A stretch of DNA of 64,000 nucleotides from Variovorax sp. (GTDB taxonomy: Bacteria; Pseudomonadota; Gammaproteobacteria; Burkholderiales; Burkholderiaceae_C). The stretch covers positions 1-64,000 of the forward strand of contig JAGIAI010000033.1 in the NCBI GenBank assembly GCA_017744935.1. Reading direction: 5' to 3'. Below the pieces are notes generated by a model. That model worked only from the letters and a program-made list of their open reading frames with translations, was not told the DNA's origin and did not search any database. Made by a program: the position numbers and the translations under genes. This document shows, one piece after another, positions 25,026 through 34,432 of this stretch (within the stretch, counting starts at the first letter, position 1; each line of letters starts with the position of its first letter).

Positions 25026-27830
25026 GTGACTTCAACTTCTTCCAAGCCTCACGACATCCAGTCCCTCGACACGCTGACCGGCGGTGCATTCACCGCGCCG
25101 ACCTCCGGCGAGCGTGCGCAGCGCATCCGTGATTGGCTCGCAGGCAATCCGTCGCCTGAGCAGATGCAGGACGTCTTCAAGGAACTGAGCGGTCGCGACA
25201 AGGGCGCTGCCCGGTTGCTGCGCGAGAAGCTCGACGAACTCAAGCGCGCGAAGGGACAGGAAGCCATCGCCGTCGAATGGACACAGAAGGCTGAGGCGCT
25301 CCTTACACAGCCCAAGCTCAACATCGCTGATGCCCTCGCATGGCAGCGCGACGCGGCAAAGGCCGGTGCGCCCCTGTCGCGCGAACCGCTTGCCGGCATC
25401 AAGACGCGTCTGGCCGAGCGGGTGAAGGGTATCGAGGACCTGCAACACCGCGCCCAGGTGCATCGCGAGGCGGCGGTGCTGCTCGCCCAGCGATTCGAAG
25501 TGCTGTCGACCAAGAGCTGGAGCGACGCACAGGCGGCCGAGGAGGCCCTGCGCACCGACGTCGCGCACTGGCAGCAGCAGGCAGCGGAAATCGCGGCCGA
25601 TGGCAACTGGAACAGCCTCGACGTCAAGTTCGCACCGCAGCTCGAATCGTCCAAGGCGCAGCTTCTGGTCGTTTCCGACGCATTCCATGGCGCCCTGGCG
25701 CAGGCCCAGGCTGCGGCGGCCGATCCCGCCGCGCCGCTGCCGCCAGTGCCGGTATGGGCCGACGAATTGCGCGTAGCGCGCGGCGGTGTTCCCGAAGCGG
25801 CCGCGCCGGCTGTGGCGAAGCCCGCCGGACCCAAGGTGGATCCGGAAAAGCGTGCTGCGGCGCATGGTGCCGTGGAGGCTGCGCTTCTCAAGCTCGAGCA
25901 GGAAACCGCGCAAGGGCATGGCAAGGCGAGCGCGGGTGCGGCGGCAGCACTTCGCGCGGTGCTCAAGGAGCACGGCCGGTTGGTCGACGCCGCGCTCGAA
26001 GCGCGCGTGCACGCCGCCCTCGTCGCTGCGGGTGAACTCGAAGGCTGGCAACGCTGGAGCGCCGACAAGGTTCGCGAAGAACTCGTCGCCAGGGCCGAGG
26101 GCCTGCTCAAGCGCCCCGAAGGTCAGGCGCTCGGCGGCAGGAAGATGCAGGAAACCCTTCGCACCTTGCGCGAGCAGTGGAAGCAGTCTGATCAGGGCGG
26201 GGTGCCGAACCACGCGCTCTGGAAGCGCTTCGACGAGGCCTGCAATGAGGCTCACAAGGTGGTCGAGGCGTGGCTCGAAAAGGTTCGCGCGGATGCCGCG
26301 GAGCACCGTGCGCATCGTGTTGCGTTGATTGAAGAAGTGAAGGCCTGGGTGGCCGAGCACGCGAACGGGTCGGACCTGAAGGCCATCAACCGCGCGCTGC
26401 ATCAGTTCGCCGGTCGTTGGCGCGATGCAGGCCACGTCGGCGAGAAGGTGTTCGCCGAATTGCAGTCGCAGTGGTCCGAGGCTTTCGGTGCGGCGCGTGC
26501 GCCATTCGAAGCGCAACAGAAGGCGAGTGTCGAGCGCCGGCAGGCCATGATCGCCGAGGCAGCCGAGCTCGGCGCGGCGCCCATGCTGCGCATCGACGCG
26601 GTCAAGTCGCTTCAGCAGCGCTGGCAGGCCGAGGCACAGTCGGTTCCGCTCGATCGCCGGCAGGAGCAAAAACTGTGGGACGCGTTCCGCGCGCCCATCG
26701 ACGAGGCCTTCAATCGGAAGACCGCCGAGCGGGAGAAAGCGTCCGCGGCGATGAATGCACATGACCGTAGCGTGCTCGACGCGTCGAAGGCGCTCGAAGC
26801 CGCCAGCGCTACTGGCGATGCACAAAAGATCCGCGCGGCCATCGCGCAGCTGGAGTCTGCGATGCGCAGTCAGGCGCCTGTCGAGTCCGCGCCGGCGGCA
26901 GCTACCGATGGCCCGGCTGTCGGTGCGACCGAAGTCGCGGCGCCTGGGCAGGCGGCCGCGGAGTTCAGCGAAAGCGCGGAGCAGTCGCCCTCGCCGGAAG
27001 ATGCGGACGCGCAGCCCGCGCCATCTCAGGCAGACGCTCCCACGCTGGCCGCCGATCTGGTGGCGCCAGCGGATGGTGCAGACCCTTCCGCGCGTAGCGA
27101 TGCGGAGGCTGCGCCCGTCGCGGCGCCGCCCAAGCCCGCTCCGAAGCCTGTCGTTGCCGTGCGCGGCGATGACCGCCCTGGCAACAAGAAGAGCGAGCCT
27201 GTCCCCGCTGCACGCGGCGGCCGCTTCGGCGATCGTCGCGATGCCCGCGGCGCGCCGGGTGGACGACCGGGCGACCGTGCGCCTCGCGGTGGCGAGCGCG
27301 GTGAACGCGGCGCTCTCGGAGGCGGTCGCTTCGGTGACCGGCCGCCGCGCGAAGATCGCGGGCCGCGTCTGGGTGATGCCGCATTCCGTGCGCAGCGTGA
27401 TGCGCTCGAACGCGCAGACTTTGCGCTGCGCAAGCTGGCAGCGCAGGCGCATGGGGAAGCGCTGACGCAGGTTCTCGGTGCGTGGGAGAAGCGCGATGCG
27501 TCCCAACTTCCGAGTGCACAGGAATTGGGTCGCGCAGTGACGCCAGCGGTCCGCAACGCCTGGTCGCAAGCGCTCGTGGCGACGCCTTCCACGCCCACCG
27601 GCGACGCGGCAGAAGCACTGCTGCGCCTCGAAATGGCAGCGGAAGTGCCGACCCCGGCCGAGCAACTCGAAGCACGTCGCGCGCTGCAGCTCAAGCTGCT
27701 GACGCGTCGCGGCGATCCGGCGCCGGCGCAGACCTGGGGGCAGGATGCGGGCAAGGTCCTGGCGGCACCGCACGATGCGGCTTCGGCACGGCGACTGCAG
27801 AACGCGCTCAAGGCCCTGCTGCGCAAGTGA
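25026..27830 (+). CDS. DUF349-domain protein with Arg/Gly-rich linker
   Basis: A 934-residue, mostly helical protein starting with GTG at 25026. Three or so DUF349-type helical repeats are visible near residues 375-435, 455-515 and 525-580, each with a Trp-containing pattern such as LREQWKQ, FAGRWRDAG and LQQRWQAEA. An Ala/Pro-rich linker follows, then a striking Arg/Gly/Asp-rich segment (about 730-790, with RGGRFGDRR and GGRFGDRPPRED), then a helical C-terminal domain. No signal peptide is seen, so it should be cytosolic. Function is unknown; the RGG-like part suggests nucleic-acid contact, as inference only. Confidence 0.8.
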   Translation: MTSTSSKPHDIQSLDTLTGGAFTAPTSGERAQRIRDWLAGNPSPEQMQDVFKELSGRDKGAARLLREKLDELKRAKGQEAIAVEWTQKAEALLTQPKLNIADALAWQRDAAKAGAPLSREPLAGIKTRLAERVKGIEDLQHRAQVHREAAVLLAQRFEVLSTKSWSDAQAAEEALRTDVAHWQQQAAEIAADGNWNSLDVKFAPQLESSKAQLLVVSDAFHGALAQAQAAAADPAAPLPPVPVWADELRVARGGVPEAAAPAVAKPAGPKVDPEKRAAAHGAVEAALLKLEQETAQGHGKASAGAAAALRAVLKEHGRLVDAALEARVHAALVAAGELEGWQRWSADKVREELVARAEGLLKRPEGQALGGRKMQETLRTLREQWKQSDQGGVPNHALWKRFDEACNEAHKVVEAWLEKVRADAAEHRAHRVALIEEVKAWVAEHANGSDLKAINRALHQFAGRWRDAGHVGEKVFAELQSQWSEAFGAARAPFEAQQKASVERRQAMIAEAAELGAAPMLRIDAVKSLQQRWQAEAQSVPLDRRQEQKLWDAFRAPIDEAFNRKTAEREKASAAMNAHDRSVLDASKALEAASATGDAQKIRAAIAQLESAMRSQAPVESAPAAATDGPAVGATEVAAPGQAAAEFSESAEQSPSPEDADAQPAPSQADAPTLAADLVAPADGADPSARSDAEAAPVAAPPKPAPKPVVAVRGDDRPGNKKSEPVPAARGGRFGDRRDARGAPGGRPGDRAPRGGERGERGALGGGRFGDRPPREDRGPRLGDAAFRAQRDALERADFALRKLAAQAHGEALTQVLGAWEKRDASQLPSAQELGRAVTPAVRNAWSQALVATPSTPTGDAAEALLRLEMAAEVPTPAEQLEARRALQLKLLTRRGDPAPAQTWGQDAGKVLAAPHDAASARRLQNALKALLRK

Positions 27831-27848
27831 GCGCCTCGCCGGCCCGGA

Positions 27849-28643
27849 CTATCGTTTGCCGGGCGGCGTGAAGAACTCGTCGAACAGCAAGACGAGTTCT
27901 GCGAAGTCGCTGCGCAGCCTCTCTCGATTCACGAAGTAGGCCTCGCAGGCGACCGCGAAGAATTCCCCGGTCGATTGGGCGCCGTAGGCATCGAGCCACG
28001 GCTCTTCGCCGCCGAAGCGTTCGGCGACGATGGTTTTTTCGCGGAATGTGTCGTAGGCCGGCTGCATGACCGAGAGCCACGCAGCACGCGCATCTCGCGA
28101 ATTCGAGCTGCCGCGAAAGCCTCGTGGCAGCGGCGGGCAGCCATCGGCCGCGCCGCCGCGCATGTCGATCTTGTGGGCGAATTCGTGGATGACGACGTTG
28201 TAGCCCTCGTCGCGCGTGGCGCCGCTGGCGAGTACGTCCTGCCAACTGAGCATCACCGGACCGCGGTCCATAGCCTCGCCGGCCACGATCTCCTCGTATT
28301 CGTGCACGACGCCTGTCGAATCGACAGTCGTGCGTTGCGCGACCGCTTCGGACGGGTGCACGACCACGCCGACAAAATCGTCGTACCAGTCGAGCCCGCC
28401 CTTGAGGTGCAATACCGGCAGGACGGCCTGGGCGGCGATCGCCAGTGCCACCTCGTCGGAGATGACGAAGCCGTGCGCGCCGTGGAATCGCTTGTCGCGT
28501 AGAAATTCCGCTGCGAGCTCTCGCAGTCGCTCGACATCGGCAGGCGAACGCTCGGCCAGGAAACGGTAGCGGGCCAGCGTGGCCTGCCATGCCTCGTCGG
28601 GAATGCGAGGCGCCGGGCGCATCCGGCGCAGCCAGGAAAACAT
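27849..28643 (-). CDS. mtfA: Zinc-dependent peptidase MtfA (M90 family)
   Basis: A 264-residue cytosolic peptidase. The zinc-binding motif HEFAH spans residues 153-157 (YNVVIHEFAHKIDM), and a downstream Glu-rich block GEFFAVACEAYFVN supplies the usual third-ligand region. In E. coli MtfA binds the repressor Mlc and affects glucose uptake; a peptidase activity is known for the family. The ATG at 28643 overlaps the lpxH stop by one base, so both are co-translated. It converges with the DUF349 gene 18 bases away. Confidence 0.88.
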   Translation of the reverse strand: MFSWLRRMRPAPRIPDEAWQATLARYRFLAERSPADVERLRELAAEFLRDKRFHGAHGFVISDEVALAIAAQAVLPVLHLKGGLDWYDDFVGVVVHPSEAVAQRTTVDSTGVVHEYEEIVAGEAMDRGPVMLSWQDVLASGATRDEGYNVVIHEFAHKIDMRGGAADGCPPLPRGFRGSSNSRDARAAWLSVMQPAYDTFREKTIVAERFGGEEPWLDAYGAQSTGEFFAVACEAYFVNRERLRSDFAELVLLFDEFFTPPGKR

Positions 28644-29404
28644 CAGCGCAGATCGACGCGCTGAGCGCCGGCGGCGGAGATGCAGAGCAACTGCGCGCGT
28701 GGCGGATGAGCCGCGGCGTCCCAATCGCTCAGCACGATGCGTTCGAGACCGTCGCCCAGATCGTGCTTCCTGGGTTTGTGGGTATGGCCGTGGATGAGCG
28801 TGGTGGCGTGTGCGCGATGCAGCCAGTCGCGCGCGGCATGGGTGTCGACGTCGGCCCAGACCATGCCGGGGCTTTGCTTGCGGTCCTCGCTCTGCGCGCG
28901 GACCGATCGGGCGAGGGCGCGGCGTTCCTCCATCGGTCGGGCGAGCACCGCGGCTTTCCATTCGGGGGTGCGCACCTGGGCCCGGAAGCGCAGGTACTCG
29001 ACGTCATCGAGACACAGGAGATCGCCGTGGCTCAGCAGCCAGCGCCTGTCGTGAAGGACGAGCACCGTCGGGTCGTCGATGAGTGTCATGCCGCACTGCG
29101 CCGCGAAGTCGGGCCCGAGCAGGAAGTCCCGATTGCCGTGCATGAAGAAGATGGGGCGCCGCGCCGTTGCCGTGCGCAGCACTTCGGCGCATTGCGCCTC
29201 GAAGCCCGGAAGTGCGGCCGCATCGTCGCCGATCCAGACTTCGAACAGGTCGCCAAGGATGAAGATCGCGTCGGCCGGCGAGGTTTCGAGATAGCCGCGC
29301 CAGGCCTCGACAGTGGCCTGGTCCGCGGCCTGCAGATGGAGGTCGGAGATGAGATCGACCGTGCGCCAGCTGGCCGGCGCGACGATCTCTGCAAACGCCT
29401 CCAT
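28643..29404 (-). CDS. lpxH: UDP-2,3-diacylglucosamine diphosphatase
   Basis: A 253-residue metallophosphoesterase of lipid A synthesis; it cleaves UDP-2,3-diacylglucosamine to lipid X and UMP at the inner face of the inner membrane. The metal sites are visible as DLISDLHL (Asp21, His23), ILGDLFEVWIGDD (Asp52), MHGNRDFLLG and the late IHGHTHKP. The gene lies 8 bases after ppiB, which is a common beta-proteobacterial order. Confidence 0.93.
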   Translation of the reverse strand: MEAFAEIVAPASWRTVDLISDLHLQAADQATVEAWRGYLETSPADAIFILGDLFEVWIGDDAAALPGFEAQCAEVLRTATARRPIFFMHGNRDFLLGPDFAAQCGMTLIDDPTVLVLHDRRWLLSHGDLLCLDDVEYLRFRAQVRTPEWKAAVLARPMEERRALARSVRAQSEDRKQSPGMVWADVDTHAARDWLHRAHATTLIHGHTHKPRKHDLGDGLERIVLSDWDAAAHPPRAQLLCISAAGAQRVDLR

Positions 29405-29412
29405 GCGCGGGG

Positions 29413-29922
29413 TCAGGCCTTGACGACGGCCTTTTCGATCACGACGTCCTCGAGCGGCACGTCGTCATGGAAGCCCTTGCGGCCAGTCTTCACTGCCTTG
29501 ATCTTGTCGACGACTTCCTTGCCGTCCACGACCTTGCCGAACACCGCATAGCCCCAGCCTTGGGCCGAGGGCGCGGTGTGGTTCAGGAAGCTGTTGTCCG
29601 CGACGTTGATGAAGAACTGGGCGGTGGCCGAATGCGGAGCGCTGGTGCGCGCCATGGCGACTGTGTAGGTGTCGTTCTTCAAACCGTTGTTGGCTTCGTT
29701 CTGGATTTCGGCGCCGGTCGGCTTCTGCGACATGCCGGGCTCGAAACCGCCACCCTGGACCATGAAGCCGGGAATCACGCGATGGAAGACGGTGTTGTCG
29801 TAGTGGCCGTTGTTCACGTAGTTGAGGAAGTTCTCGACCGTCTTCGGGGCCTTGGCCTGGTCGAGTTCGAGCGTGATGACGCCCTTGTCCTTGATGTGAA
29901 GTTCGACTTGGGGATTGCTCAT
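29413..29922 (-). CDS. ppiB: Cytosolic peptidyl-prolyl isomerase B
   Basis: A 169-residue cyclophilin without a signal peptide, so cytosolic; it speeds cis-trans isomerisation at prolyl bonds. The active-site segment FHRVIPGFMVQGGGFEPGM and TAQFFINVADN are present. The start has a clear AAAGGAG ribosome site. It sits 15 bases after the periplasmic paralogue ppiA and the two share most of their core sequence, consistent with local duplication long ago. Confidence 0.95.
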   Translation of the reverse strand: MSNPQVELHIKDKGVITLELDQAKAPKTVENFLNYVNNGHYDNTVFHRVIPGFMVQGGGFEPGMSQKPTGAEIQNEANNGLKNDTYTVAMARTSAPHSATAQFFINVADNSFLNHTAPSAQGWGYAVFGKVVDGKEVVDKIKAVKTGRKGFHDDVPLEDVVIEKAVVKA

Positions 29923-29937
29923 GAAGGCTCCTTTGAA

Positions 29938-30531
29938 TTACTTGGCCACCACGGTGGCGGATTGAATGCTGATGGTTTCGACCGGCACGTCCTGCATGCC
30001 GCCCTTGTTGCCCGTGCGGGCGGCGCGGATTTTGTCGACCACCTCGGTGCCTGAGACCACCTTGCCAAAGACGGTGTAGCCATAGCCGTCGGGCGAGGGC
30101 GCGTTGAGGCTGGCGTTGTCCTTCACGTTGATGAAGAACTGCGAAGTGGCTGAATTCGGATCGGAGGTGCGTGCCATCGCGATCGTGTACTTGTCGTTCT
30201 TGAGGCCGTTTTTCGCCTCGAGAGGAATGGGCGGGCGCGTGGGCTTCTGCCGGAGTTCGGACGTGAAGCCGCCGCCCTGGATCATGAAGCCGTCGATGAC
30301 GCGATGGAAGATCGTGCCGTCGTAGTGCTTGTCATTGACGTACTGGAGGAAGTTCTCGACGGTCTTGGGGGCCTTGTCCGGATAGAGCTCGATCACAATG
30401 TCGCCGGCCGAGGTGCCGAGCTTGACGCGAGGTGCAGCAGTCTGCGCCCAGCCGATGGCGCTGGTGCCAGCCATCGCCAGTGTCGTGGCTGCGATCAGCG
30501 CCGCGCGGCGCGAAAGGATTCGAAGAGTCAC
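29938..30531 (-). CDS. ppiA: Periplasmic peptidyl-prolyl isomerase A
   Basis: A 197-residue cyclophilin with an N-terminal export signal (RILSRRAALIAATTLAMAG, ending near GWAQTA). The core is intact: FHRVIDGFMIQGGGF and TSQFFINVKDN. I chose the GTG at 30531, since it starts the signal peptide and no ATG lies between it and the mature part; the longer open frame upstream is out-of-frame TPR sequence. Two adjacent arginines in the signal hint at Tat export but the motif is not full. It lies 50 bases after the TPR gene. Confidence 0.92.
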   Translation of the reverse strand: MTLRILSRRAALIAATTLAMAGTSAIGWAQTAAPRVKLGTSAGDIVIELYPDKAPKTVENFLQYVNDKHYDGTIFHRVIDGFMIQGGGFTSELRQKPTRPPIPLEAKNGLKNDKYTIAMARTSDPNSATSQFFINVKDNASLNAPSPDGYGYTVFGKVVSGTEVVDKIRAARTGNKGGMQDVPVETISIQSATVVAK

Positions 30532-30581
30532 GGGGGTTCGCTTTCCGAAGATGCGCCGAGGCGCGGGACGACGTGGCCGAC

Positions 30582-31163
30582 TTACTTGCGCACGGGTTTG
30601 CGTGTCGCCTGCGTCGCGGGAGGCAGGTCGCCAGAGGTGGGGGCGCTGAACATCTGGCGGATCAGCGCGAGCTTGGGCGGCACGGTCGCGTTGCTGGCCT
30701 CCAGCTGCTTGGCGCGGCTGTACGACTCGGCGGCAAGCCGTACGTACACGTCTCCGAGGTTTTCGTGTGCCGTGGCGTAGTCGGGGTTGAGCTTGACCGC
30801 CATCTCGAGTGCGGCGCGGGCCTTGTCGAACTGGTTCTGTCCTGCGTAGAGGGCGGCAAGGTTGTTGTAGGGCTCGGGCAGCTCTGGGTAGTCCTGGGTG
30901 AGCTGCGTGAATGCGGTGATGGCTTCGGCTTGCTTGCCTTGCTCGGTGAGGATCACGGCGCGCAGAAAGCGCATCTGCGGATCGCGCGGCTTGCCGCTGA
31001 TGTACGCGTCGGCCTTCATCAGTGCTTCGTCCGTCTTGCCTTGGCGCAGTAGCGCGTTGACGTCTCCGTAGTCGTCCGCATGCGCGGCGCCCATCGCCAG
31101 GGCCAGCACGAGGGCAGGGAAAACGCGGAGGAGGGACGCGGGGAAGAAAGCGGCAAGCTGCAT
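30582..31163 (-). CDS. Exported tetratricopeptide-repeat protein
   Basis: A 193-residue protein with a signal peptide (cleavage near GAAHADD, about residue 25) and three or four TPR-type helical pairs, for example ALMKADAYISGKPRDPQMRF, AEAITAFTQLTQDYPELPEP and ARAALEMAVKLNPDYATAHE. TPR proteins bind partner proteins; the partner here is unknown, but the constant position next to ppiA-ppiB suggests a periplasmic folding role. I chose the ATG at 31163 with a GAGG ribosome site; a further upstream ATG would add a long basic stretch before the signal. Confidence 0.85.
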   Translation of the reverse strand: MQLAAFFPASLLRVFPALVLALAMGAAHADDYGDVNALLRQGKTDEALMKADAYISGKPRDPQMRFLRAVILTEQGKQAEAITAFTQLTQDYPELPEPYNNLAALYAGQNQFDKARAALEMAVKLNPDYATAHENLGDVYVRLAAESYSRAKQLEASNATVPPKLALIRQMFSAPTSGDLPPATQATRKPVRK

Positions 31164-31354
31164 GGAGCCTCGAGATTTGGGAGGGACACAAGCCGCGTAA
31201 ACACGCGGAAATATCCGTCGGTGGCCGTTTATACTGCGGGGCATTGTAGCCGAGGGGTCATGCCGAACCGCTCGTCTGCTCAGCACTTCCACCCCTGAAA
31301 ATCAGCTGTCCTTCGCCCGTTTTTGCACGAGCGCGAACTGACGCTCCTAACCTC
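31164..31354. promoter_or_regulatory. Divergent promoter region of the TPR operon and cysS
   Basis: About 190 non-coding bases separate these divergent genes. Candidate -10 hexamers are TATACT at 31230-31235 (plus strand, towards cysS) and TACAAT as the complement of 31243-31248 (minus strand, towards the TPR gene). No good -35 boxes were found, so both are weak guesses. Confidence 0.35.
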
Positions 31355-32731
31355 ATGAGTCTTCGCATCTACAACACGCTGTCGCGTGAACTGGAGGATT
31401 TTTCTCCGCTGCAACCCGGCCGGGTTCGCATGTACGTGTGCGGAATGACTGTGTATGACTACTGCCACCTGGGCCATGCGCGTTCGATGATCGCGTTCGA
31501 CGTCGTGCAGCGATGGCTCAAGGCCTCGGGCCTTGTGGTCGACTATGTGCGCAACATCACCGACATCGACGACAAGATCATCCGCCGTGCCGTTGAAAAC
31601 GGCGAAAGCATCCGCACGCTGACCGATCGGATGATCGTTGCGCTGCACGAAGATGCGGACGCGCTCGGCATCGAAAGGCCCACGCACGAGCCACGCGCTA
31701 CCGAATACGTGCCGCAGATGCTCTCGATGATCGGCACGCTCGAGCAGAAGGGCCTGGCCTACCGCGCTCCCAATGGCGATGTGAACTACGCCGTGCGCAA
31801 GTTCCCTGGCTACGGCAAGCTCAGTGGCAAGTCGCTCGACGAACTGCATGCCGGCGAGCGTGTCGCAGTGCTCGACGGCAAGGACGATCCGCTGGATCCG
31901 GTGCTCTGGAAGAGCGCCAAGCCAACCGAACCCGAAGAGGTCAAGTGGGCCAGTCCGTTCGGCGCAGGGCGGCCCGGCTGGCACATCGAGTGCTCGGCCA
32001 TGGCCTGCGAGCTGCTGGGCGAAACGCTCGACATCCATGGCGGTGGTGCGGACCTGCAGTTCCCTCATCACGAGAACGAGATTGCCCAGAGCGAAGGCGC
32101 CAATGGCAAGCCGCTCGCGCGCTTCTGGATGCACAACGGCTTCATCAACATCGACGACGAGAAGATGTCCAAGAGCCTGGGCAACTTTTTCCTCATCCGC
32201 GATGTGCTGAAGGAATTCGACGCCGAAACGATCCGATTCTTCGTGGTGCGAGCGCACTATCGCAGTCCGCTCAACTACAGCGACGTGCATCTCGGCGACG
32301 CGCGAGCATCGCTCAAGCGGCTCTACAACGCGCTGCATCTGGTGCCGCCGGCCAAGGTCGACATCGACTGGGGCAACGACTATGCGTCGCGCTTCAAGTC
32401 GGCAATGGACGAGGACTTCGGCACGCCCGAAGCCGTGGCGGTGTTGTTCGACCTGGCCGGTGAAGTCAACCGCATGCAATCGCCGAAACTCGCCGGTCTG
32501 TTGAAGGCGCTCGCTGCCTGCCTGGGCATCCTGCAGGCCGACCCGCAGGCATTCCTGCAGGCCGGCGCGACGCTTGACGATGCGGCCATCCAGGCTCTGA
32601 TCCAACAACGCGCGGACGCCAAGGCGGCAAAGAACTTTGCCGAAGCGGATCGCATCCGCAGTGAACTGCTCGCGCAAGGCATCGTGCTGAAGGATTCGCC
32701 CACCGGCACCACATGGTCGTCGGCCCAGTGA
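31355..32731 (+). CDS. cysS: Cysteinyl-tRNA synthetase
   Basis: A 458-residue class I aminoacyl-tRNA synthetase that charges tRNA-Cys. The HIGH-type motif is HLGHA at residues 38-42, preceded by zinc ligand Cys29 in MYVCGMTVYD. The KMSKS loop (DDEKMSKSLGNFF) is near residue 270. The zinc-site partners GWHIECSAMAC and the HGGGADLQFPHHENE block are present. Length is normal. Confidence 0.97.
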   Translation: MSLRIYNTLSRELEDFSPLQPGRVRMYVCGMTVYDYCHLGHARSMIAFDVVQRWLKASGLVVDYVRNITDIDDKIIRRAVENGESIRTLTDRMIVALHEDADALGIERPTHEPRATEYVPQMLSMIGTLEQKGLAYRAPNGDVNYAVRKFPGYGKLSGKSLDELHAGERVAVLDGKDDPLDPVLWKSAKPTEPEEVKWASPFGAGRPGWHIECSAMACELLGETLDIHGGGADLQFPHHENEIAQSEGANGKPLARFWMHNGFINIDDEKMSKSLGNFFLIRDVLKEFDAETIRFFVVRAHYRSPLNYSDVHLGDARASLKRLYNALHLVPPAKVDIDWGNDYASRFKSAMDEDFGTPEAVAVLFDLAGEVNRMQSPKLAGLLKALAACLGILQADPQAFLQAGATLDDAAIQALIQQRADAKAAKNFAEADRIRSELLAQGIVLKDSPTGTTWSSAQ

Positions 32732-33396
32732 ACGCGACGAAGACGATGCCCCCTGCAAAGAAGCCGGCGGTCGAGGTGTTCACGCCCGACTATTGGGAAG
32801 AGGCGTGTAGGCACCTGGCCAAGAAAGACCGCGTCATGAAGCGGCTCATTCCTCGTTTCGGCGATGCCTGCCTCGAATCGCGCGGTGACGCGTTCACCAC
32901 GCTGGCGCGCAGCATCGTGGGCCAGCAGATTTCGGTGAAGGCGGCCCAGTCCGTCTGGGACCGTTTCGCGAAGCTGCCTCGCAAGATGGCGCCCGCGAGC
33001 GTGCTCAAACTCAAGGTCGACGACATGCGCGCGGCGGGGCTTTCAGTCCGCAAGATCGAATATCTCGTCGATCTCGCGCTGCACTTCGACTCGGGCGCGG
33101 TCCACGTCGACAAGTGGAAAGACATGTCCGACGAGATGATCATCGAGGAGCTCGTGGCAATCCGCGGCATCGGCCGCTGGACGGCCGAGATGTTCCTGAT
33201 CTTCCATCTGATGCGCCCCAACGTGCTGCCGCTGGATGATCTCGGTCTCATCAATGGCATCAGCCAGAACTATTTTTCGGGTGACCCCGTCAGCCGCAGC
33301 GATGCGCGCGAGGTAGCTGTCGCCTGGGCCCCATACTGCAGTGTGGCGACTTGGTATATTTGGCGGTCGCTCGACCCGCTACCGGTCGCATACTGA
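32713..33396 (+). CDS. HhH-GPD DNA-3-methyladenine glycosylase (AlkA-like)
   Basis: A base-excision repair glycosylase of about 227 residues that removes alkylated bases. The helix-hairpin-helix is LVAIRGIGRWTAEMFL (about residues 148-162) and the catalytic aspartate is Asp176 in LPLDDLGL. The upstream block SIVGQQISVKAAQSVWDRF is typical. The start is uncertain: ATG 32713 overlaps cysS by 19 bases, GTG 32728 overlaps the cysS stop as GTGA, and ATG 32746 gives MPPAKKPAVE; none has a strong ribosome site. Catalytic residues are unaffected by the choice. Confidence 0.88.
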   Translation: MVVGPVNATKTMPPAKKPAVEVFTPDYWEEACRHLAKKDRVMKRLIPRFGDACLESRGDAFTTLARSIVGQQISVKAAQSVWDRFAKLPRKMAPASVLKLKVDDMRAAGLSVRKIEYLVDLALHFDSGAVHVDKWKDMSDEMIIEELVAIRGIGRWTAEMFLIFHLMRPNVLPLDDLGLINGISQNYFSGDPVSRSDAREVAVAWAPYCSVATWYIWRSLDPLPVAY

Positions 33397-33412
33397 ATAA
33401 CAGGAGAAGACG

Positions 33413-34393
33413 TTGGCGAAACGAACCTTTCTCGACTTCGAGCAGCCGGTTGCTGAGCTCGAAAGCAAGATCGAAGAGCTGCGCTATGTGCAGACGGAGT
33501 CGGCAGTCGATATCTCGGAAGAAATCGACCAGCTCGGCAAGAAGAGCCTTCAGCTCACCAAGGAAATCTACAGCGACCTGACGCCCTGGCAGATCACCAA
33601 GATCGCGCGGCACCCGGAGCGGCCGTACACCCTCGACTACATCAACGAGATCTTCACGGATTTCGTCGAGTTGCACGGCGACCGCCACTTTTCGGATGAC
33701 CTGTCGATCGTCGGCGGCCTCGCGCGATTCAACGGCACACCCTGCATGGTGCTGGGTCACCAGAAGGGTCGCGACACCAAGGAACGCACCGCGCGCAACT
33801 TCGGCATGAGCAAGCCCGAGGGCTACCGAAAGGCGCTGCGTCTGATGAAGACGGCCGAGAAGTTCAAGCTCCCGGTGTTCACCTTCGTCGACACGCCGGG
33901 TGCGTACCCTGGCATCGACGCCGAAGAACGCGGCCAGTCCGAAGCCATCGGCCGCAACATCTTCGAGATGGCGCAGCTCGAAGTGCCGATCATCGTTACC
34001 ATCATTGGCGAGGGTGGTTCCGGCGGCGCGCTGGCGATCTCGGTGGGCGATCAGGTGCTGATGCTTCAGTACTCGGTGTATTCAGTGATCAGCCCGGAAG
34101 GCTGCGCCTCCATCCTCTGGAAGACCAGCGACAAGGCGCAGGAAGCTGCCGATGCGCTGGGCATCACCGCACACCGGCTGAAGGCGCTTGGGCTGGTGGA
34201 TAAGATTGTCAACGAGCCCGTCGGTGGTTCGCACCGCGATCACCGGCAGATGGCCGCATTCCTGAAGCGCGCGTTGAACGATGCTTTCCGTCAGGTCGGT
34301 GATCTGTCGGTCAAGGAATTGCTCGCGCGTCGCTACGACCGGCTCCAGAGCTACGGTCGCTTCGCCGATACCAAGGCCGACAGCGGCAAGTAA
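33413..34393 (+). CDS. accA: Acetyl-CoA carboxylase carboxyltransferase subunit alpha
   Basis: A 326-residue AccA that, with AccD, moves the carboxyl group from biotin to acetyl-CoA to make malonyl-CoA for fatty acid synthesis. Family blocks are FLDFEQPVAELESKIEEL at the N-terminus, VDTPGAYPGIDAEERGQ, and GEGGSGGALAISVGDQVLML. The start is TTG at 33413, with an AGGAGAAG ribosome site four to five bases upstream; no ATG lies near. A terminator-like hairpin follows the stop, but it sits inside the presumed tilS start. Confidence 0.96.
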   Translation: MAKRTFLDFEQPVAELESKIEELRYVQTESAVDISEEIDQLGKKSLQLTKEIYSDLTPWQITKIARHPERPYTLDYINEIFTDFVELHGDRHFSDDLSIVGGLARFNGTPCMVLGHQKGRDTKERTARNFGMSKPEGYRKALRLMKTAEKFKLPVFTFVDTPGAYPGIDAEERGQSEAIGRNIFEMAQLEVPIIVTIIGEGGSGGALAISVGDQVLMLQYSVYSVISPEGCASILWKTSDKAQEAADALGITAHRLKALGLVDKIVNEPVGGSHRDHRQMAAFLKRALNDAFRQVGDLSVKELLARRYDRLQSYGRFADTKADSGK

Positions 34394-34432
34394 CGCGCGG
34401 CGCGGGCATCGGCCTGCGTCGTGATCTCTCAT

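Noticed and set aside
25032..27773. A 913-residue minus-strand open frame opposite the DUF349 gene
   Set aside because: Its composition (very high Arg, Leu, Cys) is that of an antisense shadow and it lacks a start context or domain; the plus-strand frame has clear DUF349 repeats.
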